This document shows, in pieces, positions 54,901-63,880 of a stretch of DNA of 64,000 nt; positions within the stretch are counted from its first letter, which is position 1; every line of letters starts with the position of its first letter. The translations under genes and the position numbers were made by a program. Under the pieces are notes generated by a model, which was not told the origin of the DNA, did no database searches, and saw only the letters and a program-made list of their open reading frames with translations. This stretch comes from Chryseosolibacter histidinae (GTDB lineage Bacteria > Bacteroidota > Bacteroidia > Cytophagales > Cyclobacteriaceae): NCBI RefSeq assembly GCF_018598225.1, contig NZ_JAHESF010000005.1, forward strand, positions 62,001 to 126,000, read 5' to 3'.

Positions 54901-56472
54901 ATGGCCAAACGCAATATCACAGACCCCGTACTTCTGGAAAAATTCAACGAGCTCGAGCGCAAGAACCTGGAGGCGCTGCAGGGAGGAGGAGAAAAACGGA
55001 TCGAACAGCAGCACGCCAAAGGAAAGCTGACGGCCCGCGAACGTATTCACCTGCTGGTGGATGAAGGCTCTTTCGAAGAGCTGGGAAAATTTGTGATGCA
55101 CCGCAGCAAAGACTTCGGCCTTGATAAGGAATACTATCTGGGCGATGGTGTGATCACTGGCTACGGCACCATCAACGGCAGGCTGGTGTATGTCTTTTCG
55201 CAAGACTTCACCGTCTTTGGTGGATCGCTGTCTGAGACCCACGCCGAAAAGATCGTCAAGATCATGGACCTCGCCATGAAGAACGGTGCCCCCATCATCG
55301 GGCTCAACGACTCCGGTGGTGCCCGCATTCAGGAAGGGGTGGTTTCGCTGGGTGGTTATGCCGATATCTTTTATCGCAACACCCTCGCCTCGGGTGTGAT
55401 CCCCCAGATCTCGGCCATTATGGGCCCCTGTGCCGGTGGTGCCGTTTACTCCCCCGCCATCACAGACTTTATCTTTATGGTAGAGAACACTTCCTTTATG
55501 TTTGTGACCGGGCCCAACGTGGTAAAAACCGTAACGCATGAGAACGTCACAGCCGAAGAGCTTGGCGGCGCTATCGCGCACAGCTCCAAAAGTGGTGTCA
55601 CACATTTTGCCTGCGCCAACGAAGCGGAGTGTATCGCCCAGATCAAGACCATTCTCAGCTACATGCCGCAGAATTGTGAAGACGAAGCGCCCCGCATGCC
55701 CTATACACCTGCCGATGAACGGAGGCCCGCGCTCAACTCGGTGATCCCTGCTAATCCCAATCAGCCTTACGATATGCGTGAGGTGATCAACGGTGTGGTG
55801 GATGAAGGCAGCTTTTTTGAAGTGCATAAAAATTTCGCCGAGAACATCGTGGTCGGTTTTGCACGCATCGCAGGCCGCAGCATCGGCGTGGTGGGGAACC
55901 AGCCTGCGTCACTGGCCGGTGTGCTCGATATCCACTCCAGCATCAAGGGCGCCAGGTTTGTGAGGTTCTGCGACTGCTTCAACATTCCGCTGCTGGTGTT
56001 TGAAGATGTGCCTGGTTTTTTGCCGGGCACAGACCAGGAGTGGAATGCCATCATCACCAACGGCGCCAAGCTGCTCTTTGCGTTCTCGGAGGCCACCGTG
56101 CCGCGGGTTACTGTCATCACCCGCAAAGCTTATGGCGGCGCATACGATGTGATGAACTCCAAACACATCGGCGCAGACATGAACTATGCCTGGCCCACGG
56201 CCGAGATCGCGGTGATGGGTGCAAAGGGAGCGGCGGAGATCATCTTTAAAAAGGAGATCTCTGAATCGGCTGACCCGCAGGCCAAGCTGAATGAAAAAGT
56301 GGATGAATACACCCGCAAGTTCGCCAATCCCTACAGGGCTGCGCACCGCGGTTATATCGACGAGGTGATCTACCCCGACCAGACCCGCGAAAAGCTGATC
56401 AGGGCTTTCCAGATGCTGGAGAACAAAGTGGCGAAGCTGCCGAAAAAGAAACACGGCAACATTCCGCTGTAA
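54901..56472 (+). CDS. Acyl-CoA carboxylase beta subunit (propionyl-CoA type)
   Basis: A 523-residue carboxyltransferase subunit that moves CO2 from carboxybiotin to an acyl-CoA. It shows [20 protein letters not shown] at the start, the acyl-CoA site [36 protein letters not shown], and the carboxybiotin side [16 protein letters not shown] with [19 protein letters not shown]. This is closest to propionyl-CoA carboxylase and methylmalonyl-CoA decarboxylase alpha. No biotin carboxylase or biotin carrier gene is adjacent. A TATTTTTG at 54870-54877 could be its promoter -7 element, without a good -33. Confidence 0.93.
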   Translation: MAKRNITDPVLLEKFNELERKNLEALQGGGEKRIEQQHAKGKLTARERIHLLVDEGSFEELGKFVMHRSKDFGLDKEYYLGDGVITGYGTINGRLVYVFSQDFTVFGGSLSETHAEKIVKIMDLAMKNGAPIIGLNDSGGARIQEGVVSLGGYADIFYRNTLASGVIPQISAIMGPCAGGAVYSPAITDFIFMVENTSFMFVTGPNVVKTVTHENVTAEELGGAIAHSSKSGVTHFACANEAECIAQIKTILSYMPQNCEDEAPRMPYTPADERRPALNSVIPANPNQPYDMREVINGVVDEGSFFEVHKNFAENIVVGFARIAGRSIGVVGNQPASLAGVLDIHSSIKGARFVRFCDCFNIPLLVFEDVPGFLPGTDQEWNAIITNGAKLLFAFSEATVPRVTVITRKAYGGAYDVMNSKHIGADMNYAWPTAEIAVMGAKGAAEIIFKKEISESADPQAKLNEKVDEYTRKFANPYRAAHRGYIDEVIYPDQTREKLIRAFQMLENKVAKLPKKKHGNIPL

Positions 56473-56494
56473 TATCATCGGCTGCTTGCCATCT

Positions 56495-56580
56495 CAACTT
56501 TAAAACTGAAATTTGATCCAGCTTAACTTCAAACTTTAAACTTCAAACTTTAAACCTTAAACTTTAAACTTTAAACCTTC
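56495..56580. repeat. AACTTTAAACTT-word repeat, right of the carboxylase gene
   Basis: At least seven copies of ACTTTAAAC-like words lie between the carboxylase stop and the M42 peptidase start. The same word forms the repeat at 54741-54820. Confidence 0.8.
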
Positions 56581-56586
56581 CCTCTG

Positions 56587-57657
56587 ATGGATAAAAAAAG
56601 CAAGGAATTCCTGTTTGAGTATCTCAACAATGCCTCGCCAACCGGCTTCGAATCATCCGGTCAGCAGATCTGGCTCGACTATGTTAAACCTTATGTCAGC
56701 GAACACATCGTTGACGTCTACGGAAGCGTGGTGGGTGTGATCAACCCCAAGGCCAATTACAAAGTGGTGATCGAAGCGCATGCCGACGAAATCTCGTGGT
56801 TTGTGAACTACATCACAGAAGAAGGATACATCTATGTGCGCCGCAATGGTGGGTCAGATCACCAGATCGCACCTTCCAAAAGAGTGAATATCTTCACTGA
56901 AAACGGTATCGTAAAGGGTGTGTTCGGCTGGCCTGCCATCCACGTGCGGGATGCCGCCAAAGAAGAGCCCCCTACCTTGAAGAATATTTTCATCGATGTG
57001 GGCGCTGAGTCTAAAAAAGAAGTGGAAGCCATGGGCATCCATGTAGGGTGTGTGATCACTTTTGAAGATGAGCTCATGGAAATGAACAAGCGGTGGCTGG
57101 TGGGCCGTGCGCTGGATAACAGAATGGGTGGTTATATGATCGCCGAAGTGGCCAGAAGGCTCAGCGAAAACAAGAAAAAACTTCCTTTTTGCCTCTATGT
57201 AGTAAACGCTGTGCAGGAAGAGATCGGGCTTCGCGGAGCCGAAATGATTTCGCGCCGCTTAAAACCGGATTTGGCCATTTGTACAGACGTGACGCACGAT
57301 ACACAATCGCCCATGTACAACAAGAAGGAAAGTGGCAACCTGAAATGTGGTAATGGCCCTGTGGTTTGTTATGGTCCGGCCGTGCAGAACAATGTGTTAA
57401 AAATGGTGATAGACACGGCGCAGAAGCGTAAAATTCCCTTCCAGCGGCAGGCAGTGTCACGTTCTACGGGCACAGACACCGATTCTTTTGCCTATTCTGC
57501 AGAAGGGGTCGCTTCGGCACTCATATCATTGCCACTTAAATACATGCACACCACCGTTGAAATGGTACATAAAGATGACGTCGAAAACGTTATAAATCTG
57601 ATCTACGAGTTCCTTTTACAGCTTAAACCGGGTCACGATTTCAGGTATATTAAATAA
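56587..57657 (+). CDS. M42 family metallopeptidase
   Basis: A 356-residue cytoplasmic aminopeptidase forming large shells in the family. Metal and catalytic sites are visible: EAHADEISWFVNYI (His-Asp), VGRALDNRMGGYMIAEV (Asp), VVNAVQEEIGLRGAEM (catalytic Glu-Glu), ICTDVTHDT (Asp) and YMHTTVEMVHKDDV (His). It starts 6 bases after the AACTTTAAACTT array. The family also includes proteins once called endoglucanases, but peptidase activity is the better call. Confidence 0.93.
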   Translation: MDKKSKEFLFEYLNNASPTGFESSGQQIWLDYVKPYVSEHIVDVYGSVVGVINPKANYKVVIEAHADEISWFVNYITEEGYIYVRRNGGSDHQIAPSKRVNIFTENGIVKGVFGWPAIHVRDAAKEEPPTLKNIFIDVGAESKKEVEAMGIHVGCVITFEDELMEMNKRWLVGRALDNRMGGYMIAEVARRLSENKKKLPFCLYVVNAVQEEIGLRGAEMISRRLKPDLAICTDVTHDTQSPMYNKKESGNLKCGNGPVVCYGPAVQNNVLKMVIDTAQKRKIPFQRQAVSRSTGTDTDSFAYSAEGVASALISLPLKYMHTTVEMVHKDDVENVINLIYEFLLQLKPGHDFRYIK

Positions 57658-57703
57658 TAATGGATTTAAACCTTACATCGCTAAGGTTGTTGCCCTTATA
57701 GGT

Positions 57704-57735
57704 TTTCAGGCTAGCGGCCGGGAGACCTATTTTTG
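57704..57735 (+). promoter_or_regulatory. Promoter of the second YfiR gene
   Basis: TTTC at 57704-57707, 20 bases, then TATTTTTG at 57728-57735, a full -7 match. It gives a leader of about 35 bases before the ATG at 57777. Confidence 0.6.
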
Positions 57736-57776
57736 TATCAACAAAGACAAACAACACCCAAGAATTTTCTTTAGTT

Positions 57777-58289
57777 ATGAAAAAATTTAAAGCTCTTTTG
57801 ATCGCCGCGGTACTTGTGTCAGGAAGCGCGATCGCCCAGGACAGACCCATCCATGAAGTGTACTCGATGATGGTTTTCAATTTTACGAAATACGTTCAGT
57901 GGCCTGATCACACTGCCGCCGGAGAGTTCGTGATCGGCGTTGTTGGCAATGCAGATGTATATGCTACTTTGAATACGTGGTATGGCGGCAAACCCCGCGG
58001 TTCTAAAACGTATGTGATCAAGAAATTCAATTCTTCTGATGAAATAACAGATTGTCACGTGGTGTTCATCGACAAGTCGAAAAGCGGCGAGTTCGATGCC
58101 ATCAACAACAAAGTGAAAGGTAAAGGAACGCTGGTGATCACCGACAAGAATGGTCTTGGTGAAAAAGGAAGCGGCATCAATTTCAAGACAATTGACAATA
58201 AACTGAAGTTCGAGCTGAACCAGAAAGCACTTGAGGCTTCTAACCTCAAGGTTTCAGGCGCACTCTCTTCAATGGCAATATTGATTTAA
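57777..58289 (+). CDS. YfiR-family (DUF4154) periplasmic protein 2
   Basis: A 170-residue protein with signal peptide ending GSAIAQ. The core has RPIHEVYSMMVFNFTKYVQW, EFVIGVVGNADVYATLN, TDCHVVFIDKSKSGEFDAIN, TLVITDKNGLGEKGSGINFK and the ending SNLKVSGALSSMAILI. It is more similar to copy 3 than to copy 1. It has its own promoter and a terminator follows, so it is probably monocistronic. Partners are unknown. Confidence 0.87.
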   Translation: MKKFKALLIAAVLVSGSAIAQDRPIHEVYSMMVFNFTKYVQWPDHTAAGEFVIGVVGNADVYATLNTWYGGKPRGSKTYVIKKFNSSDEITDCHVVFIDKSKSGEFDAINNKVKGKGTLVITDKNGLGEKGSGINFKTIDNKLKFELNQKALEASNLKVSGALSSMAILI

Positions 58290-58304
58290 TGGGTTGTTTG
58301 GAAG

Positions 58305-58347
58305 CCCCGGCCCCGAGAAATCGGGGTGGGGTTTTTTCCTTTTTTTA
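58305..58347 (+). terminator. Intrinsic terminator after YfiR gene 2
   Basis: CCCCGGCCCCGA pairs with TCGGGGTGGGG (one bulge) around GAAA, followed by TTTTTTCC and a further T-run. It lies 15 bases after the stop. Confidence 0.9.
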
Positions 58348-58387
58348 TCGTAGAGATTGGCATACGTAGTAACTGTATATAATATCT

Positions 58388-58897
58388 ATGAAGAAGACTG
58401 TCATTTTGTTGGCGATGACCGTACTGGCCATCGGGGTAAGGGCGCAGGAAAGACCTACTCATGAGATACATGCAGCGATGCTGTATAATTTTATTAAGTA
58501 CGTCCAGTGGCCCAACGAGGCCGAAGCAGGCGACTTCGTGGTAGGGGTGATCGGTGACGAAAAGGTCTTCAACACCCTCAAACAATGGTATGACGGCAAG
58601 CCCAAAGGCAGCAAAAAATACGTGATCAGGATGCTTGGCGCCCCTACAGAAGCAGGCGATTGCCAGGTGGTTTACGTAGGAAAATCAAAGAACAAGGATT
58701 TCGAAAGTATAAAAACAAGTACAACGGGGAAATCAGTATTGACCATTACTGATGGAAATGGATTAGGGCAGAAAGGAAGTTGTATCAATTTTAAAGTAGT
58801 TGACGGTAAATTAAAATTTGAATTAAACCAGGCCACGGTTAACTCATCTAACCTCAAAGTTTCCGGGCAGCTCAGCAGCATGGCGATCATGATCTGA
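58388..58897 (+). CDS. YfiR-family (DUF4154) periplasmic protein 3
   Basis: A 169-residue tandem paralogue of the preceding gene. The signal peptide ends IGVRAQ. It has RPTHEIHAAMLYNFIKYVQW, DFVVGVIGDEKVFNTLKQWY, LTITDGNGLGQKGSCINFK and SNLKVSGQLSSMAIMI. The PAS histidine kinase starts 81 bases downstream on the same strand with no terminator seen between, so the two may be cotranscribed. This is the best contextual hint of an output for the group. Confidence 0.87.
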   Translation: MKKTVILLAMTVLAIGVRAQERPTHEIHAAMLYNFIKYVQWPNEAEAGDFVVGVIGDEKVFNTLKQWYDGKPKGSKKYVIRMLGAPTEAGDCQVVYVGKSKNKDFESIKTSTTGKSVLTITDGNGLGQKGSCINFKVVDGKLKFELNQATVNSSNLKVSGQLSSMAIMI

Positions 58898-58978
58898 TCG
58901 CCGCCTCGCGAAGTGGATTTTTTCTGCTAATCACCTCGGTCTCAGGGGTAATTATATTTAAACAGTTGGATTGTGTGT

Positions 58979-60046
58979 ATGAAGGAGAATGACGGGATGT
59001 TTAAAGAACTGGTTGAAAACTCAGACGATATTTTGATTGTAACAGACGAGGATTTCAAGATCCGCTACATCTCATCGTCTGTAACACGGGCATTTGGCAT
59101 CGAGCCCATGAAGCTCCTCGGCCAGAATATTTTCAATTTTATCAACGCTGAAAAAACTGGTAACTGGAAACGGTGCCTGAAAGATCCGGCGCAAGTGTCG
59201 TTCCATGACGAGATCTCGCTGAACGCCGGCAACGACAAAAGAAATTATTTCGATGTTGAGGTCTCCAATTTCCTCAACAAAGCGAGCATTCATGGACTGG
59301 TGCTCAAGCTTCATGATATCTCCAGCAAAAAGCTCAAGGAAGAAGCGCTCATCCGCTCCAATCAGCAGCTCGATCAGGTGATCTACAAAACTACACATGA
59401 TCTCAAAGCGCCGCTCATGTCTGCGATGGGTCTCGTGAACATCGCCGAGAAAGCTGCACCTTCTGAAAAAGATAAATATCTCCGGCTGATCAGGAAGAGC
59501 CTCGTCAGGCTCGATTCGTTCATTGAAGAAATGAATGATTTTTTCAGGAACGAAAAGCTTGCGCTTCAACGGGAGAAGATTAATATTGCGACGTTATTGA
59601 ACGACGAACTCGGAGACCTCAGATCCCTCTATGAGCCATCTAAAATTGATGTCCAGTTCGAAATTCACGGAAACAGTGAATTTTATTCTGATGGTATACG
59701 TTTAAGAACTGTAGTAGCGAACTTATTGTCTAACGCTATTAAGTACTACGATCCGGATAAAATTGAACCATTCGTAAAGATTTCTGTTTACATAAACGAA
59801 GAAATTTGCGAAATTCGCTTTGAAGATAATGGAATAGGAATCGAGCCACAGTACCAGGAGAAGATCTTCGACCTCTTCTTCAGAGCTACAGACCACGCTC
59901 AGGGAACAGGATTAGGATTGTTCATTGTCAAAGACACGATAGAAAAATTGAAAGGAGTGATTGTTGTCAATTCAACAGTGGGTCAAGGTTCAACCTTCAC
60001 GATCCAGCTCCCCAATCAGATACACCAGCCGATCGAGGTTGGATAA
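58979..60046 (+). CDS. Soluble PAS-domain sensor histidine kinase
   Basis: A 355-residue protein without membrane segments. The PAS domain (about residues 6-115) begins MFKELVENSDDILIVTDEDF. The H-box is in TTHDLKAPLMSAMG (His140). The HATPase domain has the N-box VVANLLSNAIKYYDPDKI, G1 FEDNGIGIEP and G2 GTGLGLFIVKDTIEKL. No response regulator is adjacent. ATG 58979 is preferred over the GTG two codons earlier. It should autophosphorylate in the cytoplasm; the signal and the partner are unknown. Confidence 0.92.
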   Translation: MKENDGMFKELVENSDDILIVTDEDFKIRYISSSVTRAFGIEPMKLLGQNIFNFINAEKTGNWKRCLKDPAQVSFHDEISLNAGNDKRNYFDVEVSNFLNKASIHGLVLKLHDISSKKLKEEALIRSNQQLDQVIYKTTHDLKAPLMSAMGLVNIAEKAAPSEKDKYLRLIRKSLVRLDSFIEEMNDFFRNEKLALQREKINIATLLNDELGDLRSLYEPSKIDVQFEIHGNSEFYSDGIRLRTVVANLLSNAIKYYDPDKIEPFVKISVYINEEICEIRFEDNGIGIEPQYQEKIFDLFFRATDHAQGTGLGLFIVKDTIEKLKGVIVVNSTVGQGSTFTIQLPNQIHQPIEVG

Positions 60047-60139
60047 GATATACGCGCAGGGCCACAGAGTTTTTATAGAGAGGGTCTTTTCTCTGTGTGC
60101 TCTGTGCGTTGTTTTTAAGCACTACCTTAATTCCGGAAA

Positions 60140-60919
60140 ATGCCAGACCGGTCGTTTTTCGATCAGCTCGGAAATAAACTCACACTTCCCCGTCCGCCGC
60201 AACGGATCGTCTCACTCGTTCCTTCACAAACCGAATTGCTGCACCACCTCGGCCTCCACCAGCAGGTAGTTGGCATCACCAAATTCTGCGTCCATCCACA
60301 CGAGTGGCTTAAAACCAAACAGATCATCGGTGGCACAAAACAATTTCACTTCGATGCCATTGAAGCGCTTCAGCCCGATCTCATCATCGGCAACAAGGAA
60401 GAGAATTATAAAGACGGCATTGAAAAGTTGCAGCAGCAATATCCTGTGTGGATGAGCGACATCACTTCCCTGAACGATGCCATTACCATGATCCGCTCCA
60501 TCGGCGAGCTCACTTCTTCAGAAACGCGGGCGGCAGCGATCATCAGCAGCATTACCAGCGCATTTGCAACACTGAAGAAACACGACTCAAAAAGGGTGCT
60601 TTACCTGATCTGGCGAAAACCATGGATGGCCGCCGGGTCACAAACGTTTATCAATACCATGCTTGAAATGCTTGGCCTCGTAAACTGCCTGGCCGGCAAG
60701 CCGCGTTATCCCGAGATCACCAGCGATGAGATCGCCACGTTAAGACCTGACGTGATCCTGCTTTCCTCCGAACCTTATCCCTTCCAGGAAAAACATTACA
60801 ACGAGATCCAACAGCTCGCACCCACCGCCCGCATCATGCTGGTTGATGGCGAAATGTTCTCCTGGTACGGAAGCCGGTTGATGTATGCTCCTGAGTATTT
60901 GAATAAGCTGGAATTCTGA
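60140..60919 (+). CDS. Helical-backbone metal receptor without signal peptide
   Basis: A 259-residue protein with the BtuF/FecB-type two-lobe pattern: RIVSLVPSQTELLHHLGLHQ, VVGITKFCVHPHEWLKTKQI, EALQPDLIIGNKEEN, and a C-lobe with EITSDEIATLRPDVILLSSE. Such proteins normally deliver B12 or iron chelates to BtuC/FecCD permeases from the periplasm. This one starts MPDRSFFDQLGNKL with no hydrophobic signal or lipobox, suggesting a cytoplasmic protein. The FecCD/FecE pair at 14461-16472 lacks a binding protein but is 44 kb away. Confidence 0.85.
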   Translation: MPDRSFFDQLGNKLTLPRPPQRIVSLVPSQTELLHHLGLHQQVVGITKFCVHPHEWLKTKQIIGGTKQFHFDAIEALQPDLIIGNKEENYKDGIEKLQQQYPVWMSDITSLNDAITMIRSIGELTSSETRAAAIISSITSAFATLKKHDSKRVLYLIWRKPWMAAGSQTFINTMLEMLGLVNCLAGKPRYPEITSDEIATLRPDVILLSSEPYPFQEKHYNEIQQLAPTARIMLVDGEMFSWYGSRLMYAPEYLNKLEF

Positions 60920-60925
60920 AATGAG

Positions 60926-61200
60926 AGTTCACGCAAGCGTGAGAAATACCGGTTCACGCAAAGTGCGCAAAGTGCGCCAAGATTTTTTTAACCGCAGTGA
61001 ACGCTGAGAAAAGCGCAAAGACCGCGGAGGTTTCTTTAGGCAAACCTTTGAAAGAGCGTCAGCGAACCCTTTGCGTTCTTCGGCACTATAAAATAACAGG
61101 TGAACGATGTTCTATTTACGCGCACTGCGAGACTTGCGTGCATTCCTCTGCGTTTTCTTTGCGTTCTTTGCGTTTTGCATTAAAGTGCCTCGCGTGAAAT
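60926..61200. repeat. GCGCAAAG/CTTTGCG word-repeat region
   Basis: The left half carries TTCACGCAAAGTGCGCAAAG and AAGCGCAAAG. The right half carries CTTTGCGTTCTTCGG, TTCTTTGCGTTCTTTGCG, largely complementary. It fills the 288-base gap between convergent genes. Small open frames here show no family resemblance. Confidence 0.7.
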
Positions 61201-61207
61201 GCATTTA

Positions 61208-62431
61208 TTAACGCACCTCTATTTGAAACCCGAAGCTCCTCACATCGTCCCAAAACCTCGGATACGACTTCCTCACCACACTCGGGTTCTCGATCTCCAC
61301 ATTCATCAGTGTTGCCAGTGGTGCGAAGGCCATGGCCATGCGGTGATCTTTGTAGGTTTGGAAACTTGCCGACGAGGGAAGCTTTGTTGAAGGCAACAAG
61401 GTCCAGTGTGTGGAGTCGTCTTCACGCAGGTCGGCGCCGATCTTTCGCAGCTCGTTTTGAAGCGCGGCGATGCGATCAGTTTCTTTGATGCGAAGACTTT
61501 CGAGTCCTGTGAAATTTCCTTTGATACCTTTTGCGGCACAGATCACGGCAACGGTTTGCGCCAGGTCAGGGCAGTGTGTGAAATCCCAGCTGATCTCTTT
61601 TGCACCGGATGCTTTCGTGAGCCTGAGCTCTCCGTTCACGAGCTCGGCCTTCACACCCAGGGCCGTCATGTCTGCGATGGCACGGTCACCCTGCAACGAC
61701 TGAAGTGACAATCGTGGAAGGACCACGTCGGCTTCCTTGGCAAGCGCTACGAATGAGAACCAGTAGCTCGCGCCAGACCAGTCTGACTCAACAGTGAATT
61801 CTGCCGCGCGATAAGTTTGTGGCTTGATGGAGATCGTGTTGCCTGCAAATTCTGCCGTGGTGCCGAAATGCCTCATCAGTGACGCGGTCATTTCAATGTA
61901 GGGCCTGCTCCCGATCTTTCCTTCAAGTGTAAGGGTGAGTCCCTGTGGTAGCACTGGCGCCACCATCATCAACGCTGAAATGAACTGACTGCTCACATCT
62001 CCGCGGATGCTGATCGCGTTTGTCTTTTGAGAAGAGAAGCCATTGATCCTGATCGGCGGATAACCATCTTTCTCCAGGTACGCGATGTCAACTCCTAACG
62101 AACGTAAGGCGTTGACGAGGATGCCGATCGGGCGTTCCTTCATACGCGCGGTGCCGGTAAGGATCTTTTTCTGATTGGTGATAGAAAAGTAAGCAGTGAG
62201 AAAACGCATGGTAGTGCCCGCATCCTCTACATCGATCTCTGTTTCAGGAGAGTTTACGAGCCGCAACATTAGCTGCGTATCGTTGGCATCGGAAAGATTG
62301 TGCAATGCTGACTCGCTTTTTGCCAGCGCCTTCATGATGAGCACGCGGTTGGCGATACTTTTTGACGCAGGCAGGGCGGAGGCGGTGCCGCGCAGAGATG
62401 ATTTTTGTGTGATGGATAACGTTGAGTTCAA
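61208..62431 (-). CDS. aroA: 3-phosphoshikimate 1-carboxyvinyltransferase
   Basis: A 407-residue EPSP synthase of the shikimate pathway. It has TASALPASKSIANRVLIMKA, the PEP/substrate segment DAGTTMRFLTAYFS, ISIRGDVSSQFISALMMVAP, and KETDRIAALQNELRKIGAD, with KDHRMAMAFAPLA near the end. It is about 20 residues shorter than the E. coli enzyme. aroB lies upstream on the same strand with one small opposite gene between. Confidence 0.96.
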   Translation of the reverse strand: MNSTLSITQKSSLRGTASALPASKSIANRVLIMKALAKSESALHNLSDANDTQLMLRLVNSPETEIDVEDAGTTMRFLTAYFSITNQKKILTGTARMKERPIGILVNALRSLGVDIAYLEKDGYPPIRINGFSSQKTNAISIRGDVSSQFISALMMVAPVLPQGLTLTLEGKIGSRPYIEMTASLMRHFGTTAEFAGNTISIKPQTYRAAEFTVESDWSGASYWFSFVALAKEADVVLPRLSLQSLQGDRAIADMTALGVKAELVNGELRLTKASGAKEISWDFTHCPDLAQTVAVICAAKGIKGNFTGLESLRIKETDRIAALQNELRKIGADLREDDSTHWTLLPSTKLPSSASFQTYKDHRMAMAFAPLATLMNVEIENPSVVRKSYPRFWDDVRSFGFQIEVR

Positions 62432-62526
62432 AGCAAAAAGTTTATGCCGGGCAAATTACACGATCGAAAAGATTTTTTTAAAACGTGATGTAACATTTCC
62501 GTCGAAAAACAAGTTATTTGTACTAT

Positions 62527-62724
62527 ATGAGTACAACCAGCAAAATAGCAATTGGAGTAGGCTTGGCGTCTGGTGCTTTATTGGCAGCCTGGTTACTAAC
62601 AGGCACTCGTAAGGAAAAGACCAAAAAGTTGATCACAAAAGGAACAGCACGCCTGAAGCAAACTCTCAAAACGGAACCGCGTGAACAGCGTGTCTTTGAC
62701 GATTCAGAGGTACACTACGTTTAG
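62527..62724 (+). CDS. Small YtxH-like membrane protein
   Basis: A 65-residue protein with one N-terminal hydrophobic segment (IAIGVGLASGALLAAWLLTG) and a basic then acidic tail (GTRKEKTKKLITKGTARLKQ). The layout matches YtxH-like stress-related small membrane proteins, but the sequence is too short for certainty. The start at 62527 is chosen over a TTG at 62518. It is divergent from aroA and overlaps the aroB stop by 4 bases on the opposite strand. Confidence 0.65.
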   Translation: MSTTSKIAIGVGLASGALLAAWLLTGTRKEKTKKLITKGTARLKQTLKTEPREQRVFDDSEVHYV

Positions 62725-63755
62725 GCCGAACGGTAAAATGAAAGAGCACTTTTTACCTCTTCTGCACTAATTTCACAATCCCAACGGGCTTTTCCCACAC
62801 CTTCGAGAAGCACGCAGAGAATCCTATTCCCTTTATTTTTCTTGTCTTGCAACGCCAGCTGAATGATGGTGTCGTCATCCTTCACGTGAAGCGTAACCTT
62901 TCCAAACACCTGGAGAATGTAACGCGTAATCTCATCCAGTGATGTTTGCGATAACAGTCCGCGTTTATGAGCAATGTATGCTTCCGCGATAAGCCCCACA
63001 GCGATCGCTTCCCCGTGCAAAACCTTGTTGCCCGAGTTCAGCAGATGACTCTCTACAGCATGACCGATGGTATGGCCTGCGTTCAGGATCTTCCGGAGCC
63101 CTTTTTCTTTGGGATCTTCTGTTACCACATATGATTTGAAATCGACCGAATGCCGGGTCAGCTTTTCCCAATCCTGTTGCTCGAAGGCCCGTGACCTCAC
63201 CTCGTTCCACATAGCCTCATCCGAGATCAGCGTATGTTTGATGATCTCCGCAAAACCTGACCGGAGCTCGGCTTTGGGCAGCGTCTTTAAAAACCCGCTG
63301 TGCAGCAGGGTGAAGACGGGTAACTGGAAAACGCCGATGTGGTTCTTGAAATGGTTGAAATCGATGCCCAGCTTTCCGCCGATGCTGGAATCCACCTGCG
63401 ATAATAACGTGGTCGAGATCAGAATAAAGTCAATGCCGCGTTTATAGGTGGCAGCGCAAAAACCGCCCATATCTCCCAGCACACCACCCCCGATCACCAC
63501 CATGGCCGAATGCCTGTCGAGCGCCTGGTCTGTCATGGCCTGCCAGATGTAGGCCGAGGTCTCCAGGTTCTTGTGCTCTTCGCCGCTTTTGACCGTGATC
63601 ACCTCATGGGCGGGCAATGCCGGCGCCAGCAACGGATAGCAGTGGCGGAAGGTGTTCTCGTCCGTAAGCACGGCTAGTTTGCTGTATTTTTTCGCGTCCA
63701 GGAAGCTTTTCAGGTCTGCCGCCGGGGCTGACGAAAAAAGAATGTTATCGGGCAT
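62721..63755 (-). CDS. aroB: 3-dehydroquinate synthase
   Basis: A 344-residue NAD- and metal-dependent enzyme, second step of the shikimate pathway. It has VKSGEEHKNLETSAYIWQAM, the NAD-binding VIGGGVLGDMGGFCAATYKR, STTLLSQVDSSIGGKLGIDF and the metal-ligand stretch ILNAGHTIGHAVESHLLNSG. It is divergent from the proline dehydrogenase family gene and upstream of aroA on the same strand. Confidence 0.97.
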   Translation of the reverse strand: MPDNILFSSAPAADLKSFLDAKKYSKLAVLTDENTFRHCYPLLAPALPAHEVITVKSGEEHKNLETSAYIWQAMTDQALDRHSAMVVIGGGVLGDMGGFCAATYKRGIDFILISTTLLSQVDSSIGGKLGIDFNHFKNHIGVFQLPVFTLLHSGFLKTLPKAELRSGFAEIIKHTLISDEAMWNEVRSRAFEQQDWEKLTRHSVDFKSYVVTEDPKEKGLRKILNAGHTIGHAVESHLLNSGNKVLHGEAIAVGLIAEAYIAHKRGLLSQTSLDEITRYILQVFGKVTLHVKDDDTIIQLALQDKKNKGNRILCVLLEGVGKARWDCEISAEEVKSALSFYRSA

Positions 63756-63831
63756 CCGTTTATCAAATAATAGGTTTGAAAGTTATCAAAAAACAACGCC
63801 TGTTTGCAATCTGGCGTAATTCTGGAAACGA

Positions 63832-63865
63832 TTTCGCGGCCGAATAATTGCAATTTTTATATTTG
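63832..63865 (+). promoter_or_regulatory. Promoter of the terminal proline dehydrogenase gene
   Basis: A perfect -7 element TATATTTG at 63858-63865 has a weaker TTTC 22 bases upstream. It predicts a leader of only about 10 bases before the ATG at 63881. Confidence 0.6.
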
Positions 63866-63880
63866 CGCACCTTTTGCATT

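Noticed and set aside
54865-55827. 320-codon minus-strand frame opposite the carboxylase gene
   Set aside because: It is a shadow of the strongly conserved beta subunit. Its residues show no family pattern and it is rich in His, Val and Gly, as expected of an antisense frame.
54741-56580. CRISPR-like spacing of the AACTTTAAACTT words
   Set aside because: Words are adjacent and variable, with no regular spacers and no cas genes.
60997-61197. Small open frames in the GCGCAAAG repeat region
   Set aside because: Composition follows the repeated words and no protein family is seen.
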